The position numbers and the translations under genes were made by a program. Shown piece after piece: positions 1 through 8,529 of a stretch of DNA of 64,000 bases. The notes below the pieces were generated by a model, which did not search any database, was not told the DNA's origin, and worked only from the letters and a program-made list of their open reading frames with translations. The stretch spans positions 1-64,000 of the forward strand of contig NZ_WRPR01000036.1 of assembly GCF_010367455.1 (NCBI RefSeq), read 5' to 3'. The number at the start of each line of letters is the position of its first letter. Positions within the stretch are counted from its first letter, which is position 1. The stretch comes from Candidatus Laterigemmans baculatus. Its GTDB lineage: Bacteria; Planctomycetota; Planctomycetia; Pirellulales; Pirellulaceae.

Positions 1-89
1 TAAAAAGCAGTCGCCTTCGGCTTGCCGTTAAACGATTTTTCCGCGAGCCGTCCTGCTCCGAACCAATCCAAAGTGGCGCTGTCCAGCTA

Positions 90-100
90 GGCTCTGTCAG
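90..100. repeat. Solitary family A repeat end
   Basis: The 11-base end GGCTCTGTCAG is preceded by TA, exactly as at the left end of the longer family A elements near 18.1 and 46.3 kb. The body of the element is absent here, so this looks like a solo or decayed end in the spacer downstream of the WD40 gene. Confidence 0.45.
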
Positions 101-147
101 CAAATCTCAAATCCCTGAAACCTGAAACCTAAATCCTCAACTGGCTT

Positions 148-1140
148 TCAAACCAGCGAGTAGATCCGCAAGTGGTTGTCCGAGTGGGCGACCGCGACTC
201 GGAGGCCGTCGGCTGCGAGGCTCATTCCGCGGCCTGGGCTTTTCAACTTCAACTTGAAAATCTCCTGCGGCTCGCCTTCCTCGTTCCAGAAGTAAAGCCA
301 CCCGCCACCTCCGCCACCGGCGACACCGACCCACAGTCCTTGCGAATGATGGGCGATACCCCAGGTAGTGCCGTGGACTTTCTCCTTCGCTTCGAGTTGG
401 CGAGCGACTTTGCCACTCTCGGCCTCCACCAGCACCACCACCGCTTCACCGATCCCGGCGAAGGCGTTCGTGACTTTGGTGATTCCGCCGACCGCCACCT
501 GATTTCCGTCACTGCGAAAATTCATGCAGCGGGCGCCGCCGATATCGGCGAGGAAACTTTTGTCGTACAGGTACAGCGCTTCGGCCGCGCCCAGATCGCG
601 TTGGAGCTTCCCCGATTTCAGATCCCAGGCTTTCAGTTTTCCGTGCAGATCGCAAGAGACGAGACTCTCGCCATTGGGAGAAAACGCAACGTTGTAAACG
701 TGCGACTCATGGCCCGAAAATTCATGCACCTGGGAGCCATCGGTTGCGTTCCAGAGCTTGACCAAGTTGTCGTTCCCACAACTGGCGACGAGCTCACCGA
801 CAGGACTGACAGCCAGCTCGCGAATCCAGCCTCGGTGGGCATCGACGACTCGAATCGGCTCAGGCTTTTCCGCCGCCGCTGGCCACCAAACGAGCCGACC
901 GTCGTAACCGCCGCTGTACAGCTGCTCGCCGCTCGGCGAACAGCCCAAGCCGCGGACCCAGCTGTCGTGAGCCATCAGTGGGACGGCGGTCTTAGTGGCC
1001 ACGTCAAAGCGGTGGACGCCATAATCCTCCGCCCCAAAAAACACATACCTGCCCAGCGGGTCCCAATGACACGCGGTCAGTGGCCGAGCGTGGGGATGCT
1101 CCAGTTCCACGTGGGCCTTTGCGGGTTCGATCGTGCTCAT
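148..1140 (-). CDS. WD40 repeat protein
   Basis: About 330 residues built of WD40 repeats, with recurring motifs such as VKLWNATDG, LKAWDLKSG and VHRFDVATK, each preceded by a GH-type turn (for example DAHRGWIRELAVSP). The fold is expected to be a seven-bladed propeller that scaffolds protein contacts; no enzymatic domain is visible. I place the start at the ATG whose ATGA overlaps the stop of the upstream DUF1501 gene; an ATG five codons earlier is less likely. There is no clear signal peptide. It is the third gene of a DUF1549/DUF1553-DUF1501-WD40 operon, a grouping common in planctomycetes, so a role with that exported pair is inferred. The specific function is unknown. Confidence 0.85.
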   Translation of the reverse strand: MSTIEPAKAHVELEHPHARPLTACHWDPLGRYVFFGAEDYGVHRFDVATKTAVPLMAHDSWVRGLGCSPSGEQLYSGGYDGRLVWWPAAAEKPEPIRVVDAHRGWIRELAVSPVGELVASCGNDNLVKLWNATDGSQVHEFSGHESHVYNVAFSPNGESLVSCDLHGKLKAWDLKSGKLQRDLGAAEALYLYDKSFLADIGGARCMNFRSDGNQVAVGGITKVTNAFAGIGEAVVVLVEAESGKVARQLEAKEKVHGTTWGIAHHSQGLWVGVAGGGGGGWLYFWNEEGEPQEIFKLKLKSPGRGMSLAADGLRVAVAHSDNHLRIYSLV

Positions 1141-2441
1141 GTCAACACATCCCAAAGAGGACCTTTGGCCGGATCGGCAACTGGAAACGGCTGACCCCCA
1201 ATATCAAATTCGGCAGTCGAATCGATCCCCACCGCTTGGAGCAGAGTGTGAAAAATGTGTCCGTGATCGCATTCGCCGTCCTCGACCGCAGTGCCGTTCT
1301 CGTTGGTCTTGCCATACACCGCACCGGGCTGGATCCCAGTTCCGCCGAGCACGACGCTCCAGGCGGTGCCCCAGTGGTCACGTCCGTAACGGTTGTTGAT
1401 CCGCGGCGTGCGTCCGAATTCCGACATCACGCAGATCAGCGTCTCCTCGAGCAGCCCTCGGTCGGCTAGATCGGCGACGAGATTCGCGAATGGCTGATCG
1501 AATTCTCCGAGCTGTTCGATGTGAAAATCGAAGTTCTCGAAGTGGGTGTCGTAGTTGGAGTGGTTGATCTGCACGAACGGAACGTCGTGCTCGAGCAATC
1601 GGCGAGCGAGCAGACAGTGGCGTCCGAACTCGCTCGTCCCATACCGCTCCTGGTCCGCTTCGGATTCGCGGCTGACCTCGAACACCTGCCGCTGGGCGAG
1701 CAAGCTCTGCGCCTGCTCGTAGGAGAATGTGTAGGCGTCGGTATCGGCGGTGCGGCGACGCGCGGCGAACCGATCGTTGAGCCGGGCTCGAAATGCATTG
1801 CGTCGCTGGTCCGACTCGAGCGACAGCGTTGCGGGCCGCTCGGTAAAGGCCGGCGGCTGTCCTCCGTTCATCACGACGCTCGAATACTTGGGACCGAGAT
1901 ACGCCGCCGAGCTCGCTCCGGGCCCGCCGCCACGGATCAGGATGTGACCGGGAAGAGCGAAGTCGGGGCGCATTAGCGATTTCGCGACCACCGCGCCGAG
2001 GTGCGGATACTCGGTTCCGGGGGTTTCTTTATGGCCAGTCATCATCTCGACCGTGCCCCGCCCGTGGTCACCATTTTTGGTGTTCAGACTCCGCACGATG
2101 GAAAGATGATGCATCTGCTTTGCCGTGTGCGGCAGAAGCTCACTGATATGGATTCCCGGAGCCGAAGTCGGAATGGCGCGGAAAGGCCCACCGGTGTCGG
2201 TATTGGGTTTTGGATCCCAGGACTCCAGCTGACTGACGCCCCCATGGAGAAAGATGTTGAGGATCTTCTTATGTCTCGCCTGGACCTGGGAGGCGATTGC
2301 CGGGTTGCTCGCCAGCATCCCGCCCAGTCCCATTCCGCCGAGTCCCGCAGCCAGCCCCGCCGAGCCTGCTGCCATCCCACTGAGAAAGGAACGCCGGCTG
2401 GTGAGGTGTTCCGCCGATTGACAAGCGTAACGGCATTTCAT
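1137..2441 (-). CDS. DUF1501 family protein, Tat-exported
   Basis: 434 residues. The N-terminus carries a twin-arginine leader (SRRSFLSG, followed by an Ala/Gly-rich hydrophobic stretch), so export of a folded protein is expected. The rest matches DUF1501, a family related to the alkaline phosphatase/sulfatase superfamily: NIFLHGGVSQLESWDPK near the start, then NHSNYDTHFENF, ICVMSEFGRTPRIN and GRDHWGTAW near the end. The usual partner is a DUF1549/DUF1553 protein, encoded 21 bases upstream. Its stop codon overlaps the WD40 start, so the three genes are probably cotranscribed. The biochemical activity of DUF1501 is not established. Confidence 0.92.
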   Translation of the reverse strand: MKCRYACQSAEHLTSRRSFLSGMAAGSAGLAAGLGGMGLGGMLASNPAIASQVQARHKKILNIFLHGGVSQLESWDPKPNTDTGGPFRAIPTSAPGIHISELLPHTAKQMHHLSIVRSLNTKNGDHGRGTVEMMTGHKETPGTEYPHLGAVVAKSLMRPDFALPGHILIRGGGPGASSAAYLGPKYSSVVMNGGQPPAFTERPATLSLESDQRRNAFRARLNDRFAARRRTADTDAYTFSYEQAQSLLAQRQVFEVSRESEADQERYGTSEFGRHCLLARRLLEHDVPFVQINHSNYDTHFENFDFHIEQLGEFDQPFANLVADLADRGLLEETLICVMSEFGRTPRINNRYGRDHWGTAWSVVLGGTGIQPGAVYGKTNENGTAVEDGECDHGHIFHTLLQAVGIDSTAEFDIGGQPFPVADPAKGPLWDVLT

Positions 2442-2462
2442 GGCGTTCTCCCTCGAAAACAG

Positions 2463-4934
2463 TTAGTGGTTGAAACGAAACTCGGTGCTCGAGAGCAGGG
2501 CCCAAATCAGTTCGCCAAGCCGCTCCTGGCGGGTTTCCCCAGCGTCGGCCAGCACTTCAGCGATGGCCTGCTTTTCATCCTGCTTCGGGTGTCGTGAGAG
2601 CACCGACACGTACAGCTCGTCGGCGACCGCGGCCGGATCCTCGCTCGCGGCCAATCGCTGGGCGAGATTGTCGCCCGCCGGGTTCAACCAGCCGGCGACG
2701 AGGGTGCTATTGCCGACGAACAGAGCCTGGTTGACGGTGGCTTGGAAGTCTTCGCCCGGCAGCCCGCCGTAATGGGTGACGAACTGGCGGACGGTGCCGC
2801 GAAGTTGGTTGAGCAATTCTTGCTGGACCAGCTTTGCCTTGAGCTTCGGCTTCGCCTCCTCAGCGGCCGCCTTCAAGGGTTCTGGTGGAGCCTTGTCGAG
2901 TTTGGCCTCGACGGCAGCGATCTGGGGGGCGAGCATGCCGGTCGCCCGCATTCCGCTGGCGGCAAGCTGCTCGGGGGTCAGCGGCTTGAGGGGTGCGATT
3001 TGGCCGGCGATCGTCCAGGCCTCGACGAGCGATTGCCAGCGAGCTTCGGCGGTCGCCGGATCGCTCTCGTTGGCCGACACGTACTCAGCCGCCGTGCGGC
3101 AGGTTTCCAGCTGTGTGGCTATCGCTTGGTGCTCATGTTTGGCGGCGGTCCACTGCGCGACCGCCGCGAGCCGGGCTTGCTCGAGCGCGGCTAACTTCTC
3201 CGCCGGGACTCGCGACTCGACCGCCTTGGCCACCGCCGCTTCGGCTTCGGCGACCGCTTTCACTGCCGCTGCCGTGGCGGCTTCCGCACCGCTCACCGCG
3301 GACATGGCCGCCGGGACGGTCGCGGCGACCGCGTCGGATTTACTGCGCACCGTCGCCGCCGCGGCCGCGAGCTCTTTGTCATCGGCGAGTTTTGCAGCCG
3401 CGGCTTCGGTTTGGCTCGCCGCGGCCGCGAGTGCCGCTGCTTGATCCTGCACCCGGGCCAAGGTTTCGGCAGCCGTTTTCTGAGCCGCCACCGCTTGCTC
3501 GTGCTTTTCTTTCGCAGCGGTGACTCCCTTTTGAAGCTCCGGCAACTGGACCGCCACCGCTTCGTTGTGGGTGAGCGCTTGCTCCCAAGCCTCATTCGCC
3601 GCGGCCGCCGATTTCTGCAGGGGCTCGACCGCCGCCAATGCCGCCTCCAGCCGCCCCGCCAATCGCTCGGCGCGGGCGGCGATGTCGGCAAAGTTGACCG
3701 TCTCCGGCCGGGGCGCATCGCAGGCTCGCTGGTAGGTGCGGGTCGCGACCAGTTCGCGGATCATCCCCCGCAGATCAAACCTTCTCTCCCGCACCTGGTC
3801 GGCCAGGAGATTCAGGAGCGCCGGGTTTTGCGGCGGATTGTCGGTGTGATGGTAATCGAGCGGATCGACGATTCCACGGCCGAAGACGAGCGCCCAAATC
3901 CGGTTGGCGACGTTTCGCTGAAATTGGCGGCTCTCGCCGAGCAGCTGGGCCAGTGCCTCGCGGCGGCTGTGCTTAGGCACCCCCGCGACCGTCTTGTCCG
4001 GCTTGGTCGTGTACTCTTCGCCGGCGGCGAAAGTGGGTTCAGACAGCAGCGTTTTGCCCTTGGGCAGCTGGGGCAGCACCCACTGGCGACCGTCACCGGT
4101 AAAGACCGAAGTGAAGTTCGCCTCGCCATCGGCCCGTTCGCTGAGCTTGTTCCCTTTGGCAGCCGCCAGCAAGCTGGTTCGGTGCAGAAACGCGTACAAC
4201 CCGTGGTAGTCCGACTGGTAGTAGTCGTCGACCAGCGGATGGTCGTGGCACTGGGCGCACTGCAGATCCATTCCAAACGCCAACCGGCCGATGCCCCGCG
4301 TGACCGCGTGCGGTTCGGCCTCGCGGCTGGTCAAGAACTTGGTCGCCGGCTGCGTCTCGGCGCCGAGCCGATCACCGACGATCAGCTCGCGGAACAATTG
4401 GTCGAGCGGCTTGTCGGCCGCGATCGACTCGAACAGATACTGCTCCCAGGAAGGCACCGGGATGTGCTTAGCGGTCCGCCGTTCGAGCAGGGCAACGTCG
4501 AGCAGCACCGCCATGTGGCGGGCAAACTCGGGGCTCGAGACCAGCTCGTCGATCAACCGCTCTCGCTTGTCCACCCGCTCGTCGGCCAAAAACTCGCGGA
4601 CGCGGGCGGGCGTGGGAATCACGCCGGTCAGGTCCAACGACACTCGCCGCACGAAATCATGATCGCTGCAGAGCGGGGCGAGCGGTCCGATCGCCGCCGC
4701 TTCGATGAGCTCGTCGACGCGGTGGCGAAGCTGCGACAAAGCCGCCCGCTCCTCTGCAGCCTTTTCCTCTGCAGCCTTTTCTGGGGCCGCTTTCTCTGCG
4801 GCGGCCGGGGCTGGTTCATCAGCCCACAGCGGCTTCTGCGAACCGCTGCCGCCGAGCCCGATCGTGGTGAGCAGCAGGATTGCGGCGAGCAAGGAGGCGA
4901 GGCGACGCGGTCGCGACCAGTGCAGCTGCAACAT
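2463..4934 (-). CDS. DUF1549/DUF1553 protein with coiled-coil insert
   Basis: 823 residues with a hydrophobic signal segment at about 10-30. The DUF1549 part includes RRVSLDLTGVIPTPARVREF and the CAQCHDHPL motif, a CxxCH signature of the kind that binds haem c. The DUF1553 part includes FQRNVANRIWALVFGRGIV and VLSRHPKQDEKQ near the end. Between them, about residues 420-620 form a long Ala/Glu/Lys-rich coiled coil that splits DUF1553. The family is planctomycete-typical and usually paired with DUF1501, which follows 21 bases later. A role in redox chemistry or polysaccharide use at the cell envelope is often suggested, but no reaction is shown. Confidence 0.9.
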   Translation of the reverse strand: MLQLHWSRPRRLASLLAAILLLTTIGLGGSGSQKPLWADEPAPAAAEKAAPEKAAEEKAAEERAALSQLRHRVDELIEAAAIGPLAPLCSDHDFVRRVSLDLTGVIPTPARVREFLADERVDKRERLIDELVSSPEFARHMAVLLDVALLERRTAKHIPVPSWEQYLFESIAADKPLDQLFRELIVGDRLGAETQPATKFLTSREAEPHAVTRGIGRLAFGMDLQCAQCHDHPLVDDYYQSDYHGLYAFLHRTSLLAAAKGNKLSERADGEANFTSVFTGDGRQWVLPQLPKGKTLLSEPTFAAGEEYTTKPDKTVAGVPKHSRREALAQLLGESRQFQRNVANRIWALVFGRGIVDPLDYHHTDNPPQNPALLNLLADQVRERRFDLRGMIRELVATRTYQRACDAPRPETVNFADIAARAERLAGRLEAALAAVEPLQKSAAAANEAWEQALTHNEAVAVQLPELQKGVTAAKEKHEQAVAAQKTAAETLARVQDQAAALAAAASQTEAAAAKLADDKELAAAAATVRSKSDAVAATVPAAMSAVSGAEAATAAAVKAVAEAEAAVAKAVESRVPAEKLAALEQARLAAVAQWTAAKHEHQAIATQLETCRTAAEYVSANESDPATAEARWQSLVEAWTIAGQIAPLKPLTPEQLAASGMRATGMLAPQIAAVEAKLDKAPPEPLKAAAEEAKPKLKAKLVQQELLNQLRGTVRQFVTHYGGLPGEDFQATVNQALFVGNSTLVAGWLNPAGDNLAQRLAASEDPAAVADELYVSVLSRHPKQDEKQAIAEVLADAGETRQERLGELIWALLSSTEFRFNH

Positions 4935-5149
4935 GGCGGCTTTCCTGGAGAAAGGAAACCCTCGGGCCGGCGGCTTCTCCAGAAGGCGGAGTTTCGCGGA
5001 GCCGGCGAGGATCCCGGTGGGGCGGGAGGATGGGGTGGGGCAGGGTGAACGGCCGGGGGTGATTGCATCAGTTGGGGAGAGTGCCGTCCTCTAACCGCCG
5101 AAGATAGGGCTCTGGGTTGCGCGGGTCAATCAAATGGGGAGCTTTTTTT

Positions 5150-5215
5150 GCACCGCCGAGCCCCAACTCCCCCTAGCAGCACAGCCCCCCTAGCAGCACA
5201 GCTCCACTTGCAGCC
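5150..5215. repeat. Short direct repeat in intergenic region
   Basis: In the 370-base gap between the divergent DUF1549 and 259-residue genes, the unit CCCCTAGCAGCACAGC occurs twice in a row (about 5169-5203), with a degenerate third copy after it. The gap must also hold both promoters; I see no convincing -35/-10 pair. Confidence 0.5.
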
Positions 5216-5308
5216 CCGTTCCCCCTGCAGCCGGTGAGGGGCAATTGTTGTAAAACGTCAGGGAGCGAGAGCTGAGGCATCACCAGAGAGTCAAAGAGGG
5301 CGGAAGGC

Positions 5309-6088
5309 GTGACCTGGATCATCGACGAAAATGGCCGAGCGAGATTCCGCGACGCAGAAACGCCGTGGCAGCTCGGCACCGATCCGGCGCGTCCCGAAGC
5401 GGGGCTGTGGATCGACCGCCGCGTCGATCCGGCGGCGAGCGACGAGATCCCCGCCTCCTCGGTGCGGCTGCTGCCACCCCCCGGAACGGCCTTTCCTCCG
5501 CTAGCCGAAGTTTATTCGCGGGGCCGCGACTTGATCGCCAACCTGCCCCAGACCGCAGACGGCCAGTTCGGGCTGAATCTCTGCCATCGCGTCGTCCGCA
5601 GCACCTCGGAGTTGGTCGTCTGCGAGACGATCGTGACGATTCAAACCGATCTGCTCGACAGCCACCCGACGCTGGACTTGGTCAGTGATGCCGCCGGTCG
5701 GCCGCTGCCCGCGGTCGACGGCTCTGGCAGTACGGCCCCGGACGCCACCGCCGGTTCTCCATCGAGCGTCGCACCTCCAGTTGCGACGCGGCTCGACGAA
5801 ACGCCGCGGCCGAGCGTGTGCGTGCTTCTGCTGCCGCCGAGCGACCGCGGAGTCGCCGAGGATCGCAGCGGGGCCGAGAACCGCAGTGGGGCCGAGAATC
5901 GCAGCGGGGCGGGGGGAGCTTCGGCCGCTCGGCCGGTCTGCTATCGCTTGCTCGCCGAGTTTTTGGAGAAGGGAGTGATCCGCAAGGCCCGCTACTGGAC
6001 TTGCCGCTGGGCGGAGGAACCGTCCGAGGCGGCGGTCGCGGAACTCTATCACCAACTGCTGCACATCCCGCTGCCGTTAACCCCTTAA
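5309..6088 (+). CDS. Hypothetical protein with GAENRS repeats
   Basis: 259 residues from a GTG start (MTWIIDENGR). I do not recognise the family. The N-terminal half is ordinary globular sequence. A low-complexity linker (about residues 130-200) contains three 18-base tandem copies encoding GAENRS. The C-terminus (CYRLLAEFLEKGVIRKARYW) is well conserved in style and is probably a folded domain. There is no signal peptide or membrane segment, so it is likely cytoplasmic. It lies upstream of the thioredoxin-fold gene in the same direction, separated by a short direct repeat. Confidence 0.7.
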   Translation: MTWIIDENGRARFRDAETPWQLGTDPARPEAGLWIDRRVDPAASDEIPASSVRLLPPPGTAFPPLAEVYSRGRDLIANLPQTADGQFGLNLCHRVVRSTSELVVCETIVTIQTDLLDSHPTLDLVSDAAGRPLPAVDGSGSTAPDATAGSPSSVAPPVATRLDETPRPSVCVLLLPPSDRGVAEDRSGAENRSGAENRSGAGGASAARPVCYRLLAEFLEKGVIRKARYWTCRWAEEPSEAAVAELYHQLLHIPLPLTP

Positions 6089-6126
6089 CTGGCCCCCTTA
6101 ACTGGCCCCCTTAACTGGCCCCCTTA
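6076..6126. repeat. Tandem 14-bp repeat
   Basis: Three near-identical tandem copies of a unit close to TTAACTGGCCCCCT overlap the end of the preceding gene and fill the spacer before the thioredoxin-fold gene. The first TTAAC falls within the 3' end of the 259-residue gene and its TAA provides the stop. Confidence 0.75.
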
Positions 6127-6158
6127 TCCGCTTGCCATCTTTGAGAGGAGACCACGCC

Positions 6159-6752
6159 ATGGTTCGTACCGCCAGCACGATGTTGCCGCTGGGAACGTCG
6201 GCCCCCGATTTCGCCTTGCCCGACACCGAGGGGAACCTCGTGCGGCTGTCCGACTTCCAGGGCGCTCCGGCGTTGTTGGTCGTCTTCATGTGCAACCACT
6301 GCCCGTACGTCAAGCACGTCGCCGCGGGGCTCCGCGACTTGGCGGCCGAGTACCAGGGGAAGGGCGTGGCGGTGGTCGGCATCAGCAGCAACGATGCGGA
6401 CGCCTACCCCGACGATTCGCCTGCGAAAATGGCCGAAGAGAAGGCCGCTCAGGGCTACACCTTCCCGTACCTCTACGACGCCGACCAGAGCGTGGCCAAA
6501 GCCTACCACGCTGCCTGCACCCCCGACTTCTATGTGTTTGACGCCGAACGGCGGTTGGCCTACCGCGGGCAAATGGATTCCAGCCGCCCCAAGACCGATC
6601 GGCCCATCACCGGCGAAGACCTCCGCGCGGCGCTCGACGGAATTTTGGCCAGCGGCAAAGCCCCGGAAGCGCAGACGCCGAGCATCGGCTGCAACATCAA
6701 ATGGAAGCCGGGCAACGAACCGGCCTACTTCAATCCCGCCGGGACCGCTTGA
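6159..6752 (+). CDS. Thioredoxin-fold (AhpC/TSA-like) protein
   Basis: 197 residues. The sequence has the peroxiredoxin/TlpA-like layout: GTSAPDFALPDTEGNLVRL at the start, then FMCNHCPYVKHV with a CxxC (CNHC) at the N-terminus of the first helix, and a cis-Pro region at ACTPDFYVFD. This matches the thioredoxin-family proteins close to redoxins that are annotated as peroxiredoxin-like. A thiol-disulfide role in the cytoplasm is inferred; no signal peptide is present. The ATG at 6159 is preceded by GAGAGGAG at good spacing, so I prefer it to an upstream TTG. Its stop overlaps a possible TTG start of rsmH. Confidence 0.9.
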   Translation: MVRTASTMLPLGTSAPDFALPDTEGNLVRLSDFQGAPALLVVFMCNHCPYVKHVAAGLRDLAAEYQGKGVAVVGISSNDADAYPDDSPAKMAEEKAAQGYTFPYLYDADQSVAKAYHAACTPDFYVFDAERRLAYRGQMDSSRPKTDRPITGEDLRAALDGILASGKAPEAQTPSIGCNIKWKPGNEPAYFNPAGTA

Positions 6753-7678
6753 TTTCGGTGGCTACGATCCACATCCCGGTATTGCCGGAGGAAGTCCTCG
6801 AGTACCTCGCGCCGGCTCCGGGGGAGACGATCCTCGATGGGACGCTCGGCGGTGGCGGCCACACGCGGCTGATCGCCGAGCGGGTCACGGCCAGCGGGCG
6901 GGTGATTGCGCTCGACCGCGACGCGATCCCGGTCGAGCGAGCCCTGCGTGAGCAAGCCTCTCCGCCGGTCGTTCCGCTGCACGCCAGCTACCATCGCACC
7001 GACCGCGTGCTGAGGCATCTGGAGATCGAAGCGGTCGACGGCATTCTGCTCGATCTCGGGCTCTCCAGCGACCAGCTCAACGATCCAGAACGCGGGTTCA
7101 GCTTTCAAGGCGATGGTCCGCTCGACCTCCGCTTCGACGTCGGCCGCGGCGAGACCGCCGAGCAATTGCTGCTGCGGTTGCCCGAAAAGGAGATCGCCGA
7201 CGTGATCTACCAGTACGGCGAAGAGCGGTTCAGCCGGCGGATCGCCCGGCGGATCGTCGAACGGCGGAAGGCGGGCGAGCCGGTCCGCACGACCGGGGGG
7301 CTGGCCGAACTCGTGCGACGCTGCGTCCCACGCTCGAAAAATCATCCCATCGATCCCGCCACGCGAACTTTCCAGGCCTTGCGGATCGCTGTCAATGAAG
7401 AATTGACCATCCTGGCCCATGCGCTCGAACAAATGCCCGGGTTTCTCAATCCGGGTGGGCGGCTGGTCGTAATCAGCTTCCACTCGCTCGAGGATCGGAT
7501 CGTCAAGCACGCTCTGCGGAAGGACGACCGGCTGGAAGTGCTGACTCGTAAACCGGTGTTGGCCGGAGCGGCTGAAATCGCGGCCAATCCCCGCAGCCGA
7601 AGCGCGAAATTGCGGGCCGCGGTCAAGGTCCGCCAGGCCCCCCGCAGCACCCCTAGGATGGCTCCCGGCACCGGCTGA
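6749..7678 (+). CDS. rsmH: 16S rRNA (cytosine-1402-N4)-methyltransferase RsmH
   Basis: RsmH (MraW) methylates N4 of C1402 in the 16S rRNA decoding centre using SAM. The sequence shows HIPVLPEEVLEYL at the start, the SAM-binding loop DGTLGGGGHT near residue 30, LDLGLSSDQLNDPERGFSF, and the C-terminal NEELTILAHAL and VVISFHSLEDRIVKH. The length, about 309 residues, is normal. Two starts are possible: TTG at 6749, which overlaps the upstream stop, or GTG at 6758 (MATIHIPV). In many bacteria rsmH begins the dcw cell-division cluster; here no ftsL, ftsI or mur genes follow, in line with the broken-up dcw cluster of planctomycetes. Confidence 0.97.
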   Translation: MISVATIHIPVLPEEVLEYLAPAPGETILDGTLGGGGHTRLIAERVTASGRVIALDRDAIPVERALREQASPPVVPLHASYHRTDRVLRHLEIEAVDGILLDLGLSSDQLNDPERGFSFQGDGPLDLRFDVGRGETAEQLLLRLPEKEIADVIYQYGEERFSRRIARRIVERRKAGEPVRTTGGLAELVRRCVPRSKNHPIDPATRTFQALRIAVNEELTILAHALEQMPGFLNPGGRLVVISFHSLEDRIVKHALRKDDRLEVLTRKPVLAGAAEIAANPRSRSAKLRAAVKVRQAPRSTPRMAPGTG

Positions 7679-7823
7679 TCGGCATGCCCTTTGCTTCGGC
7701 AACGAGGTGTACGTTTCCCAGCCATGTTTCCGACGGACGGGGTTCAGCCGCCGCTTCCCCTCGTCTAATGATGATCGTTGGGGAGCCGCTGTTCGCTACC
7801 CGAACCACCGGAGAGACGCCGCC

Positions 7824-8375
7824 ATGCCTGAGGCCACTCCCCCCAAACGTCCCGACAACCCTGAGCTTCACGACAACCCTGAGCTACCCGAGAAAGAGCA
7901 CCTCGACAAGTTTCGAGAGCTGATCAAAGACATCGACACCGCGATGCTGGTCACCGAAACGGCCGATGGCTCGCTGCGGAGTCGCCCGATGGTCACTCAG
8001 GCGACGGAGTTCGACGGTGAGCTGTGGTTTTTTACTGACCAGAACTCCGCCAAAGTGCTGGAGATTCAGGCCGATCGCCATGTGTGTGTGAGCTACGCCG
8101 ATCCCCGCAGCCACAAATTCGTCTCGGTCTCGGGAATCGCAGAACTTTCCCAGGACCGCGGCAAAATCAAAGAGCTTTGGAATCCGTTCGCCAAAGCCTG
8201 GTTCCCTCAGGGGCCCGACGATCCCCGGCTCGCGCTGCTCCGCGTGCGGCCGACGATGGCCGAGTATTGGGATTCTAGCTCCGGATTGGCCGTCACGATC
8301 GCCGGGATGGTCAAAGCGGCTACGACCGGGGAGCGGCTCAAGGAGCCTGGCGAGCATGAAAAATTGTCTCTGTAA
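7824..8375 (+). CDS. Pyridoxamine 5'-phosphate oxidase-like protein
   Basis: 183 residues of the PNPOx-like FMN-binding split-barrel fold, closest in style to the general stress protein 26 group: FRELIKDIDTAMLVTETADG, LRSRPMV, ELWFFTDQNSAKVLEI, VCVSYADPRSHKFVSVSG and MAEYWDSSSG. The true PNP oxidase signature is missing, so binding of FMN or another flavin/haem cofactor and a stress role are inferred from the family. The ATG at 7824 has GGAGAGA upstream; an earlier in-frame start has no support. Residues 11-23 contain a small NPEL duplication from a 15-base repeat. Confidence 0.88.
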   Translation: MPEATPPKRPDNPELHDNPELPEKEHLDKFRELIKDIDTAMLVTETADGSLRSRPMVTQATEFDGELWFFTDQNSAKVLEIQADRHVCVSYADPRSHKFVSVSGIAELSQDRGKIKELWNPFAKAWFPQGPDDPRLALLRVRPTMAEYWDSSSGLAVTIAGMVKAATTGERLKEPGEHEKLSL

Positions 8376-8529
8376 CGTCTTCGATAACGTCCTCTTACTC
8401 GATTGACTCGATCCTTCTTTCTGACCCTCGATTCGACTCCTGGATTTCACTCTTGGCGGCACGGACTCCGCGATTTCGGCGGGGATCGCATCGACAGCCA
8501 AGGACTGCACCCTCACTAAGGTTTGCGTC

